A program made the translations under genes and the position numbers. Below the pieces are notes generated by a model. It was given only the letters and a program-made list of their open reading frames with translations, was not told the DNA's origin and did no database searches. From CAZVFX01 sp964626565 (GTDB lineage: Bacteria; Myxococcota_A; UBA9042; CAIXZC01), in the NCBI GenBank assembly GCA_964626565.1, contig CAZVFX010000002.1, positions 1 to 64,000 on the forward strand: a DNA stretch of 64,000 bases. Reading direction: 5' to 3'. Shown piece by piece: positions 1-12,800 of this stretch (within the stretch, counting starts at the first letter, position 1; each line of letters begins with the position of its first letter).

Positions 1-82
1 CACTCGCTGCCTGAAACACGGCCGACATTCTCACCCCAGGTGAACGGTTACGATTAATTGATAGTCCGGGGAGTGTGCGATT

Positions 83-3000
83 GTGAAAGCTGTGACAAAG
101 AGTCTCAAGAATCTGGGGGGCAAAATGATGGTGAAGTCCGACTGGCGCACCTTTTTCTCGACGTTTGTTGGTGTGTGCATTCTGCTGGGGGTACAGCCTG
201 TGCTGGCCCTGGGGATCGGCGTGGACCGGACCCCGGTGCCGCCGGGATGCATCCTGAACGATGGCGCCGGCGTCGAGGTGTACGATTGGGAGATCCAGTT
301 TGACAGCACCCCGGACCATTACCTGGAAATCATGTTGGACCCCGATGGGGAATTGATCTACTGCGTGTACCACGACCTTATCGGCTGGGGTTTTCCCCCC
401 GCCCCGCCGTGGGATCAGTGCTCGTACGTTGATGAATCCGCCACCTGGCCGCAGCCGAGCCCCGTTCTCGGCGCCAACTCCTGGAATGCCCCTCTGGGAG
501 CAAAGCTCGGCCGGTATGAATTGCGTATTCAGTACTTCTCCATCGAAGTTGGAGAAATGTGGGAAGCGGAAGGTGCGGTGACTTTCTATGTCTGCCAGGC
601 TACCGGTTCCCTGCAGTTCCAGAAGTTCCATGACCTCAACGCCAACGGCGTCAAGGACCCGGGCGAAGAAGGGCTGCCCATGTGGAAGCTCAGCTTTACA
701 GATCCTTTTGGTTCCACCTTCCACCGTCTCACCGATGCGAACGGGTACGTAAACGAAGCCAGCATACCCATCGGCGACTACGTCGCGTGGGAGACCATGA
801 AGCCCGGCTGGGTAAATGCCACCCCCCTTACTCAGTCCGAGTACGTATCTACGGACGAGACTTTTATCGCCGAGTTTGGCAACTACGAGGGAGGCTGTAT
901 CGGCGATTACGTGTATTACGACGATGATCAGGATGGAGAGTTGGACGGTGCGGAGGGAGGTATCGAGGGCGTAACCCTGCAGTTGTACCTCGACTCCGAC
1001 GGCAACGGTGACTATGAGACGCTGTACGATGAAGTGACCACCAACGTGGACGGCTACTACCTGTTTGAGAACCTTCCCTTTGGCTCCTACCTGGTGGACA
1101 TTGTCGAGGCGACTCTTCCGGCCGGGCAGCTTCTGCTCACCACTCCGCCGGAGCCGGTTTACGTCGAGATAACGCCTGAGGAGTGTAACCTGGAAATCGA
1201 TTTCGGTTACTTCCAGTGCGGGCCTGAGCTGTGCGACGGTATCGACAACGACTGCGACGGCTCGGTCGACGAGGACTTCCCCGAGCTGGGGAACGCGTGC
1301 GACGACGATGACTCGGACGAATGTGCGTTCGGCACGTACGAGTGCTCGCCGCCGGCCCGCTGCCGCGGCCGCGACTGCGATTTCTCACCGTACCTCTGCG
1401 TTGGCGATGACCCGTCCGACATCGTTGAAGTTTGTGACGGCGTGGACAACGACTGCGACGGCGAAATCGATGAAGATTTCCCCACCAAGGGACTGGCCTG
1501 CGACGGCGACGATTCGGATCTGTGTGAGAACGGCACCTACACCTGCACCGCAGATGAATCGGGCGTCGAATGCGTCAACGAAACCGACCAGAACATCCAG
1601 GAGTTGTGCAACAATGTCGACGATGACTGCGACGGCGAAGTCGACGAGGACTTCCCGCAGCTCGGAGATGCCTGCGACACCGATGACTCCGACTTCTGCG
1701 CCAACGGCCACCTCGAGTGCTTCCCGCCCGCAGTGTGCCGCGATCCCGACGGCTGCACTTCGCCGACCTACCTGTGCGTGGATGACCTGCCCGCGAACAT
1801 TCTGGAAGTTTGCGACGGAGCGGACAACGACTGCGACGGGACGATAGACGAAAACATGGGCAGCACTACCTGTGGCGTCGGAGCCTGCGAAGTGACTGTT
1901 GACAACTGTGTAAACGGCCAGTGGGTCAACTGCGAGCCGGGCGCGCCTGCCGACGAAGTTTGCGACCTCGTAGACAACGACTGCGACGGCTCGGTGGATG
2001 AAAATCTGGGCACCTCCACCTGCGGGCTCGGTGTGTGCCAGGAGACGGTAGAAAACTGTATCGACGGCCAGGTGCAGACCTGCACTCCCGGCCAGGCCGG
2101 CGAAGAGATTTGCGACCTCGCCGACAACGACTGCGACGGCTCGGTGGATGAGGGGCTGGGGTCAACCACCTGCGGCACCGGCGCGTGCCAGGAGACGGTG
2201 GCCAACTGCGTCGACGGGCAGGTACAAACCTGCGTGCCCGGCAATCCCTCCGCCGAAGTGTGCGACCTGGTTGATAATGACTGTAATGGATCTGTTGACG
2301 AAGATCTTGGATCCACTACTTGCGGGACGGGCGCGTGCGAGTCGACGGTTGACAACTGCGTCAACGGCCAGGAGCAGACTTGCGTGCCGGGTCAGGCCAC
2401 CAACGAAGTGTGCGACCTGATAGACAACGATTGCGATGGTTCGGTGGACGAGGGCCTCGGGGAAACCACATGCGGCGTGGGCATGTGCGAGGTAACCACC
2501 GACAACTGCATCAACGGCCAGACTCAGACTTGTACGCCCGGCGCGCCGAAAACTGAAGTGTGCGACCTGGCGGATAACGACTGCGACGGTTCCGTCGATG
2601 AAGACTTAGGCTCGACCACCTGCGGCACCGGAGCTTGCACCGAGACCGTCCAGAACTGCGTGGGTGGAGAACTTCAGAACTGCGTGCCCGGCGATCCCAC
2701 CGCTGAATTGTGTGACCTGGTGGACAATGACTGCGACGGCAGCGTCGACGAAGAGTTGGGCTCCACAACTTGCGGCACCGGTGCGTGCGAAGCCACCACC
2801 GACAACTGCATCAACGGCCAGGAGCAGACCTGCGCTCCGGGCAACCCCACCGACGAAACCTGTGATCTGGTGGACAACGACTGTGACGGCTCAGTGGACG
2901 AAGAGCTGGGCACTACCTCATGCGGCACCGGCGCTTGCGCCGAGAGCGTGGAAAACTGCGTGGATGGCCAGTGGCAGAATTGCGTGCCGGGTGACCCCGC

Positions 3001-3761
3001 GGACGAGACCTGCGACCTGGTGGACAACGATTGCGACGGCAGCGTGGACGAGGATTTGGGCTCGACCACGTGCGGTACCGGCGCCTGCGAGGCCACTGTC
3101 GACAACTGCGTGAACGGCCAGGAGCAGACCTGTGTGCCTGGCGACGCTGCGGCTGAAGAGTGCGACCTGGTTGACAACGATTGCGACGGCTCGGTGGACG
3201 AGGGTTTGGGTACCACCACTTGCGGCACGGGGGCCTGCGAAGCCACTGTGCAGAATTGTGTGGACGGGCAGGAGCAGACCTGCACACCCGGCAATTCTTC
3301 CGCTGAGATTTGCGACCTGGTGGACAACGACTGTGATGGATCAGTTGACGAAGATCTGGGATCCACTACCTGCGGTACGGGCGCGTGCGAAGCGACGACC
3401 GAAAACTGCATCAACGGCCAGGAGCAGACCTGTACTCCCGGCGCGCCTTCCGGGGAAGTGTGCGACCTGGTTGACAACGACTGCGATGGCTCGGTGGACG
3501 AAGAGTTGGGCTCCACTACCTGCGGCACGGGTGCGTGCGAAGCTTCCACCGACAATTGCATCAACGGTGAGGAGCAGCAGTGTGTGCCGGGGAACCCGGC
3601 GGCCGAAGTATGCGACCTGGTGGACAACGACTGCGATGGCTCGGTGGATGAAGAGTTGGGCACCACCACCTGCGGCACGGGTGCGTGCGAGGCCACGGTT
3701 GACAACTGCGTCAACGGCCAGGAGCAGCAGTGTGTACCCGGCGGGGCGACCAACGAAATCT
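83..3761 (+). CDS. Giant secreted MopE-repeat protein, N-terminal part (runs into assembly gap)
   Basis: This is the 5' part of a very large exported protein; it and the frame resuming at 3862 are almost certainly one gene. GTG at 83 (GGGGAG upstream) or ATG at 125/128 (G-run upstream) can start it; both give a signal peptide (TFVGVCILLGVQPVLALG). After an unknown N-terminal domain come two SdrD B-like beta domains (about 598-880 and 898-1210, the latter starting CIGDYVYYDDDQDG). Then come longer MopE-type modules with CDGxDNDCDG (1217-1840) and, from 1857, regular 50-residue units, each holding TTCGTGAC and CDLVDNDCDGSVDE. Such Asp/Cys motifs belong to the putative metal-binding MopE family; Ca or Cu binding is inferred only. 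Likely role: cell-surface or secreted structural/adhesive protein. No catalytic domain seen. Confidence 0.9.
1857..3761 (+). repeat. Tandem 150-bp coding repeats (MopE-type), upstream array
   Basis: Thirteen units begin near 1857, 2007, 2157 and so on to 3657, the last cut by the gap. Each encodes 50 residues with six Cys and the motif CDLVDNDCDGSVDE. Adjacent units are similar at DNA level, which explains the assembly break. The array resumes downstream of the gap with starts near 4010, 4160, 4310, 4460, 4610 and 4760. Confidence 0.9.
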
Positions 3762-3861
3762 NNNNNNNNNNNNNNNNNNNNNNNNNNNNNNNNNNNNNNN
3801 NNNNNNNNNNNNNNNNNNNNNNNNNNNNNNNNNNNNNNNNNNNNNNNNNNNNNNNNNNNNN
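3762..3861. other. Assembly gap (100 N) inside the repeat array
   Basis: Exactly 100 N, the usual placeholder for unknown length, placed inside one 150-bp repeat unit. Repeat phase predicts the missing length. The TGC of one unit is at 3671 and the matching TGC downstream is at 3870, so true length must be 51 + 150k bases. Every such value is a multiple of 3 and restores one reading frame. Confidence 0.98.
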
Positions 3862-6800
3862 CCACTACCTGCGGCACCGGTGCGTGCGAAGCCACGGTTG
3901 ACAATTGCGTCAACGGGCAAGAGCAGACCTGCGTGCCGGGCAACGAAAGCCAGGAAGTCTGCGACCTAGTGGACAACGATTGCGACGGTAGTGTCGACGA
4001 AGACCTGGGCACCACCACCTGCGGCACGGGTGCGTGCGAGGCCACGGTTGACAATTGCGTCAACGGGCAGGAACAGTCTTGCGTACCTGGCGAACCCACC
4101 AGCGAAATCTGCGACCTTGCGGACAACGACTGCGACGGCGACGTCGACGAAGACCTTGGCGCTACCACCTGCGGCGTTGGTGAGTGCGAGGCCACTGTTG
4201 ACAACTGCGTCAATGGGCAAGAGCAGCAGTGCATCCCCGGGACTCCGGAAACCGAAATTTGCGACCTGGCGGACAACGACTGTGACGGCGATGTCGACGA
4301 AGAACTCGGCACCACTACCTGCGGCGCCGGGGCTTGCGAGGCCACCGTCGACAATTGCGTCAACGGCCAGGAGCAGCAGTGTGTACCCGGCGCATCTTCC
4401 CAGGAAGTTTGCGACCTCGTGGACAACGACTGCGATGGCTCGGTGGATGAAGAGTTGGGCTCTACCACCTGTGGCGTCGGGGCTTGCACACAGACCGTCC
4501 AGAACTGCGTGGGTGGGCAAGAGCAGACCTGCGTGCCTGGAGATTCCTCTGCTGAAGTGTGCGACCTTGCGGACAACGACTGTGACGGCGAAGTCGACGA
4601 AGATCTCGGCACTACCACCTGCGGCGAAGGGGCCTGCCAGGCCAGCGTGGAGAACTGCGTGGATGGCCAGTGGCAAAACTGTGTGCCGGGCGACGCCAAC
4701 CCGGAGGTCTGTGACCAGGTGGACAACGACTGCGACGGCCTCGTGGACGAGGACCTGGGCACCACCACCTGTGGTGTGGGCGAGTGCGAGGTTACTATCG
4801 AAAACTGCATCCCGGCGAACCCGGATCTTGATGCCTTTGCCGCGGGCCTGCCGGACCAGGTGGACATGGTGGTTACTCACCCGGGTACGGGCTCTGGTGA
4901 ACCCAGCTATTACGATGTCGTAATCTTGGGGTCTTCGGTGCTCGCTGGCACCTACGATAATTACTGCGTGGACACCGACAACGTGATCCAGCCCGGGGCA
5001 ACCTACACTGCCAACGTCTATTCCAGCTATGAGTTGATTCCCGACGGCATCGTGGAATTCCCTGAGAACTTCGACCTGGTCAACTACATTTTGAACCAGG
5101 GTTATGTCGGTACCCAGTCCCAGGACGGCAGCCTGTTCACCTACGGCGATGTGCAGATGGCCATCTGGACGGTCATCGACGATGGGCTGGTTACCGTGGG
5201 CCTGGGCTCGTGGAGCCAGGAGCGAGTCGACCAGATTCTTGATGATGCTCTGGCTGAAGGTGACGGATTTGAGCCTGGTTGTGACCACTACATCGGCGTG
5301 TTGCTGCAGCCGACCAACGGCGGGCAGCTTACTCTGGCGCAGGTTACCCTGGCCCTGGTGCCGGGCGTCTGCGACCCGATCCAGGAGTGCGTACCGGGGA
5401 CACCGTCGGATGAGATTTGCGACGGCCTGGACAATGATTGCGACGGTTCGGTGGACGAGGACCTCGGGACCACCACTTGCGGTGAGGGTGTTTGCACCCA
5501 CACCGTGGAGAACTGCATCGACGGCGAAACCCAGACGTGTGACCCCGACGAAGGCTCGGGCGCCGAGATTTGCGACGGCCTGGACAACGACTGTGACGGC
5601 GACGTGGATGAGACCTGCAGTTGCATCGGCGACCTGGTGTTCTGGGACGTCGATGGTAACGGTGTCTTCGACGGCGCGGACGCGGGGCTGGAAGGCGTAA
5701 CCGTTCAGCTTATCCAGAACGGCGTGGTCATCGATTCGACCACCACTGCAGCGGATGGCTCCTACCTGTTCGATACCCTGCTGGAAGGCAGCTATCAGGT
5801 GAAGGTGCTGACCGCCACCTTGCCCGCACCGGGCGCCGGTAACGGTTGGGTAAAAACCTTCGGGTCCAACCCCCATTCGGTGAACCTCGTGGGCGGGCCC
5901 TGCTACGTAGCGGCCGACTTCGGCTTCTTCAAAGCTATGCCTTGCGCCGACGTAACCAAAACCGGGCCGGCCATTGCCTCCCCGGGCACTACGGTTACCT
6001 ACCACTTCAAGATCTGCAACTGCGGTAACACGGTGCTTAGCGGCGGATTGGCCGTAAACGATCCTATGCTGGGCGGCAAGATCTGGCACAAGACCACCCA
6101 GCCGGGTGAGTGTAACGAGTTTGACAAGACCTACACCATTCCGCTGGATGCGGATATGCCGCTGTGCAACACGGCCACGGCTGTGGGCTGTGCGCCCTAC
6201 GGCCTGCCCAACACTACCGACCAGGACACCTGGTGCATCGAATGTCTGGCGACCGACGAGATTTGCGACGGGCAGGATAACGACTGCGACGGCCTGGTTG
6301 ATGAAGAACAGGGCACCACTACCTGTGGTGTGGGCGCGTGCGAAAACACGGTTGACAACTGCGTCAACGGCGTGCCGCAGGATTGTACGCCGCTGCCCGC
6401 CAGTGCGGAGGTCTGCGACCTGGTGGACAACGACTGCGACGGCTCGGTGGATGAAGACTTGGGCTCCACCACCTGCGGCGTCGGGGCTTGCACACAGACC
6501 GCCCAGAACTGCGTGGGTGGACAAGAGCAGCAGTGCGTGCCCGGGGCAGGTTCCGAGGAAGTGTGCGACCTGGTGGACAACGACTGTGACGGCGAGACCG
6601 ACGAGGACCTGGGCTCCACCACGTGTGGCGTGGGCGAGTGCGAGGTTACCGTCGAAAACTGTATACCTCTCGATTTTGACCTTGACGCGTTCGCCGACTC
6701 GCTGCCGGAGCAGGTGGAGATGTCAGTTACCCATCCGGGCCTGGGCTTTGGCGAGCCCAGCTACTACGACGATACCATCCTGGGGTCGTCGTTGCTGGCC

Positions 6801-9800
6801 GGCGTCCACGACAACTATTGCGTGGACACCGACAACTTCATCCAGGCGGGTATGACGTACGTCGTAAACGTCTACTCCAGCTATGAGTTGATTCCCGACG
6901 GCATCGTGGAATTCCCGGAAAACCTCGACCTGGTCAACTACATTTTGAACCAGGGTTACGTGGGTACGCCGTCCGAGGACGGCAGCCTGTTCACCTACGG
7001 CGATGTGCAGCGAGCCATCTGGATACTGGTCGATGACGGCCTGCTCACCAACGGTCTCGGAGCCTGGAGCCAGGCCCGCGTCGATCAGATTCTGGATGAT
7101 GCGCTGGCTGATGGCGAAGGGTTTGAGCCCGACTGCGACGACTTCATCGGCGTGGTGCTGCAGCCGGTAACCGGCGCACAGGTCACCATGGCGCAGGTCA
7201 ACCTGGCGTTGCTGGAAGGGTTCTGCGACCCGGTTCAGGAGTGCGTACCCGGGACGCCGTCCGACGAAATCTGCGACGGTCTGGACAACGACTGCGACGG
7301 TGAGACCGATGAGGACCTCGGCACCACCACTTGCGGTGTCGGTGAGTGCGAAGTCACCGTTGACAACTGTATTCCTCTCAATTCCGACCTTGACGCGTTC
7401 GCCGATTCGTTGCCGGAGCAGGTGGAGATGTCCGTCACCCACCCGGGCTTGGGCTTTGGCGAGCCCAGCTACTACGACGACACCATCCTGGGGTCGTCGT
7501 TGCTGGCCGGCGTCCACGACAACTACTGCGTGGACACCGACAACTTCATCCAGCCGGGTATGACGTACGTCGTAAACGTCTACTCCAGCTACGAACCGAT
7601 TCCCGACGGCATCGTGGAATTCCCGGAAAACCTCGACCTGGTCAACTACATTTTGAACCAGGGTTACGTGGGTACTGCGTCCGAGGACGGCACCCTGTTC
7701 ACCTATGGCGATGTGCAGCGGGCCATCTGGATGCTCGTCGATGACGGCCTGCTCAACAACGGCCTCGGGGCGTGGAGCCAGGCGCGGGTCGACCAGATTC
7801 TGGATGATGCGCTGGCTAATGGCGAAGGATTCGAGCCTGACTGCGACGACTTCATCGGCGTGGTGCTGCAGCCGGTGACCGGCGCACAGATCACCATGGC
7901 GCAGGTCAACCTGGCGTTGCTGGAAGGGATTTGCGACCCGGTTCAGGAGTGCGTACCCGGGACGCCGTCCGACGAAATCTGCGACGGTCTGGACAACGAC
8001 TGCGACGGCGAGACCGACGAGGACCTGGGCACCACCACCTGCGGTGTCGGCGAGTGCGAGGCCACGGTTGACAACTGTGTCAACGGTGAAGATCAGGCCT
8101 GCGTGCCGGGCGACCCGGCGGCCGAAGTATGCGACCTGGCAGACAACGACTGCGACGGCGACGTCGACGAAGACCTCGGGACCACTACCTGCGGTGAGGG
8201 CGTTTGCACCCACACCGTTGAAAACTGCGTCGATGGTGAAACGCAGACCTGTGACCCCGACGAAGGCTCGGGCGCTGAAATCTGCGACGGCCTGGACAAC
8301 GACTGTGACGGCGACGTGGACGAGACCTGTAGCTGCATCGGCGACCTGGTGTTCTGGGACGTCGATGGCAACGGCGTCTTCGACGGTGCGGATGCGGGGC
8401 TGGAAGGGGTAACCGTTCAGCTTATTCAGAACGGCGTGGTCATCGATTCGACCACCACTGCAGCGGATGGCTCCTACCTGTTCGATACCCTGCTGGCAGG
8501 CAGCTACCAGGTGAAAGTCCTGACCGCCACCTTGCCCGCACCGGGCGCCGGTAATGGGTGGGTAAAGACCTTCGGGTCCAACCCCCATTCGGTGAACCTG
8601 GTTGGCGGGCCCTGCTACTTGTCGGCCGACTTCGGCTTCTTCAAGGCTATGCCTTGCGCTGACGTGACCAAGACCGGTCCCTCGGTGGCGACGCCGGGTG
8701 AGACAATTACCTATCACTTCAAGATCTGCAACTGCGGCAATACCGTCCTTAGTGGTGGCCTGCAGGTTCAGGATCCCATGTTGGGTGGAAAGATCTGGCA
8801 CAAGACCACCCAGCCGGGTGAGTGCAACGAGTTCGACAAAACCTACACTATTCCGCTCAATGCGGATATGCCGCTGTGCAACACGGCCAAGGCCATCGGC
8901 TGTGCGCCGTACGGCCTGCCCAACGTCACGGACACCGACACCTGGTGCGTTGAGTGCCTGGTGAAGACGGAAGTTTGCGACGGCAAGGACAACGACTGCG
9001 ACGGCCTGATTGACGAAGGCCAGGGCACCAGCACCTGCGGTGTCGGTGAGTGCGAAGCGACGGTTGACAACTGCGTCAACGGTGTTCCTCAGGATTGTGT
9101 ACCGGGTGACCCGGTAGCGGAAATCTGTGACGGCCTGGACAACGACTGCGACGGTGCGGTCGATGAGGGCCTCGGGACCAGCACTTGCGGCCTCGGTGAA
9201 TGTGAAGCTACCGTCGACAATTGTGTTGACGGGGCGCCTCAGGCTTGCGTGCCCGGCGACCCGCAGTCGGAACTCTGTGACGGTCTCGACAACGACTGTG
9301 ACGGCGACATCGACGAAGACTTCGACGTCGGCGGTGAGTGCTCCATCGGCGCCTGTGGCGCTGAAGGAATCGAGACCTGGGCGGTGAGCGACGACGACGA
9401 CCCGCTGGTCATTGCTACCGACGATGCGGTGCTGTTCGGCACTGCGCTGTCCTGCAACTTCGAGCACAACTACGACGGCGTCGATGAGTTCGAGCTGTTC
9501 TTCATCGACAGCGTGACGGCCATCAACGGCCAATTCGCCCCCACCATGCTGTATGCGTGGGGCGCCTACGACGGCGGTGACTTCAACGCCATGGACGACA
9601 CTCTGGAAGGGATGGTGGCCGACGGCGACCTCGGCGGGTACGACCTGTGGGATGTCTCCGAAGGGAACCCCCTCGACTTGCAGCCGGGTGACCTGGACGG
9701 CATCGAAGTTGTCGTCCTGGACGCGGCGCCGGATACTTCGGCCAGCCACTTCGCCCTCACCGAGTCCGCCAAGGAGGTCTTGCGTGACTTCCAGGACGGC

Positions 9801-12800
9801 GGCGGCAAGATCGTCGGCTCCGCCTACATTTTCGTGCACTGGACCGACTATGTGAACTCGGTGTACCAGTTGATCAACACCGACATCGCCGACCTGTTCG
9901 ACGGCGTGTTGCCCAATATCGAGGTAGATTTCTGGGCCACCGCCACCACCCTGGAGGCTTCTCCCCATGGTGCAGGCGAAACGTTGATCACGCTTATCGG
10001 CGCCGAACCGTGGCACAAGAAGGCCAGCGATCCCTTCTTCCACGAGTTCTGGGTACTCACCATCCCGGGCGTTGTTTCAGCGTGCTACTCCGAGGGCGAG
10101 TACGAGTGTTCACCGGACGGCTCCGGCGTGGAGTGCAACGCCGAAGTGATTCAGCCCGGTGACGAGTTGTGCGGCAACGACCTCGACGACGACTGCGACT
10201 GCCTGGTGGATGAAGGCTACGACGATGTGGGCGACGCCTGCAGCGCCGGCGTGGGCGAGTGTTACGCCGAAGGCGAAATGATTTGCTCCGCCGACCTTCT
10301 CAGCACCGTCTGCGACGCGGTGGAAGGCGACCCGGTCGATGAAGTTTGCGACGACGACCTGGACAACGACTGCGACGGCCTGACCGACGAGGAGTGCGAA
10401 TGCCGCCACACCATCGGGTACTGGAAGAACCACCCTGAAGCGTGGCCGGTGGACTCAATCACCGTTGGCGGGGTCACCTACTCCAAGGCGGTAGCCATTG
10501 CGGACATTCTCAAGAAGGCCAACTCCATGGACGCCACGAAGATGCTGGCGGCCCAGTTGATAGCGGCCAAACTCAATCTGTTGAGCGACGGCCCCACCGA
10601 CATCCAGGGTATCGTTGATGATGCCGATGCCTTCCTCGTGACCCATCCCCTCGGCAGCAATCCGCAAGGGGCGGCCCGGGATGAGGCGCTGGCCCTCAAG
10701 GACCAGTTGGATTCCTACAACAACAGTTCGGCCTACGATTGGTGTGAGTGCGAGGCTGAATGCGACGATGCCGAGTGTGGAACCGATGGCTGCGGAGGTT
10801 CTTGCGGCCTGTGTGAGGACGGCTTCCTCTGCAACGAAGAGCAGCTTTGCGAATGTGACCCGGTGGACGAAGTGTGCGGCGACAACGTGGACAACGATTG
10901 CGACGGAGATGTCGATGAGAGCTGCGCTTCCATTGGCGACCTGGTCTTCTGGGACAAGGACGGCAACGGCGCCTTCGACGGCGACGACGAAGGTATCGCC
11001 GGTGTGACTGTAAAACTGAAGAAGGACGGCGTCTGGATAGCCACCACGGTCACCGACGCCAACGGCCTGTACCTGTTCGACGAACTGAACGCGGGCTCTT
11101 ACAAGGTGAAGATGTTGAAGGCCACCCTGCCGGCAGCCGGTGCGGGCAACAAGTGGGTGAAGACCTTTGGCACCAATCCCCACCTGGTAACTTTGATCTC
11201 GGGTCAGAACTATCTGGCTGCAGACTTCGGCTGGTTCAAGGCTATGCCTTGCGCCGACGTGACCAAGACCGGTCCCGCGGTGGCATCACCGGGTGAGACC
11301 ATCACCTACCACTTCAAGATCTGCAACTGCGGCAACACTGTACTCAGCGGCGGCTTGAGAGTGGAAGACCCCATGTTGGGCGGGAAAATCTGGCATAAGA
11401 CCACCCAGCCGGGTGAGTGCAACGAGTTCGACAAAACCTATACCATCCCGCTCAACGCCTCGGCGCCGTTCTGCAATACGGCCAAGGCCATCGGTTGTGC
11501 GCCCTACGGACTGCCCAACGTCACGGACCAGGACACCTGGTGCATCGACTGCCTGGCAGGCACGGAAGTGTGCGACGGAGCGGACAACGATTGTGACGGT
11601 CAGGTGGACGAAGGCATGGGCATCAGCACCTGCGGTGTCGGCACCTGCCAGGTAACCGTCGAAGATTGCGTCGACGGTGTGCCTCAGGCTTGCGTGCCGG
11701 GCACGGCGCAGCCGGAAATCTGCGACCTGCTGGACAACGATTGTGACGGCAAGGTCGATGAGGACATGGGAACTTCCACCTGCGGTGCCGGCGAGTGCAA
11801 GGCGACCGTTCAGAACTGCGTGAACGGTGCGTTGCAGCAGTGCGTGCCGGGGACTCCTTCCGCGGAAGTCTGCGACGGCCTTGACAACGATTGCGACGGC
11901 GTCGAAGACGATGGCCTGGGCAACACCACTTGCGGTCAGGGAGCCTGCGAAGAAACCGTGCAGGCCTGTGAGAACGGCCAGTCGCAGCAGTGTGTGCCGG
12001 GTACACCGATTCCCGAGCTTTGCGACGACATGATCGACAACGACTGTGACGGTGAAATCGATGAGGGGTGCGAGAGCAACGACGACTGCGAGCTCCCCGA
12101 CGATTGCGTCGGCCTTTCCGAGGCCTTTGCCAGGGACTGGATCGTTATCGACACACCCTCCGTCAACTCCACTACCATCAGCGTCCATAATCTGGGGACG
12201 GCCGAAGTGTGCTTCGACGAGCACCTCGTATGGCTGTCAGACCCGACCCAGAGTGTGGTGACTCCCATCAAAACCGCGACGGAGGCCAAGGTCAAGATTG
12301 CGGCCGGCGGCAAGGTGGATCTGCGGTACGCACCTTGGACGTTCCCCAATGGCGTGTATCAGCCTTACCTCTACCAGCCGCCCTGGTGGTGCATTGAGGA
12401 AGGTCAGCTCGCGACGAGCAATACCTTCTTCGGCTACTACGGTGAGCAGGCGCCGCCCATGATCGCCTATTATATCGACGAGAAGACCAACGTCGATGGC
12501 GACTGGAAGGAGGACCACGTCGATTGGGCGGGTCCGTACGGCACCCAGTCTTTCTACAACATCTGGGCTTACCAGAAGTCTCACTCTGTGCTCACTGCCG
12601 GCAAGATCGCCGGTGCTGCTGGGCCGGGGACGGTGGCCGTGGCGCTCATCAGCCACAACATTGGCGCCCTTCCGGGCAACGGCGTGCTGGCCGACACCAT
12701 TCCGGCAGGCTACTGGGTGGACAACTTCACTGTCGAGCCCGACATCTGGATCGAGGAGCCGGACGGCTCCGTCACCATGGGCTGGAACGTCTCGTTGCAG

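Noticed and set aside
3762..3861. Frameshift or pseudogene at the gap
   Set aside because: Repeat phase restores the frame for every allowed gap length (51 + 150k), so no mutation needs to be assumed.
1857..4808. CRISPR-like regular spacing
   Set aside because: The 150-bp units are fully coding, with no short palindromic repeats or unique spacers, and no cas gene is present.
2674..10043. Very long antisense open frames opposite the giant gene, some above 1,000 codons
   Set aside because: They mirror the repeat array, have low-complexity repeats of the reverse strand, no signal or domain, and lack a ribosome site; they arise from high GC and periodic sequence.
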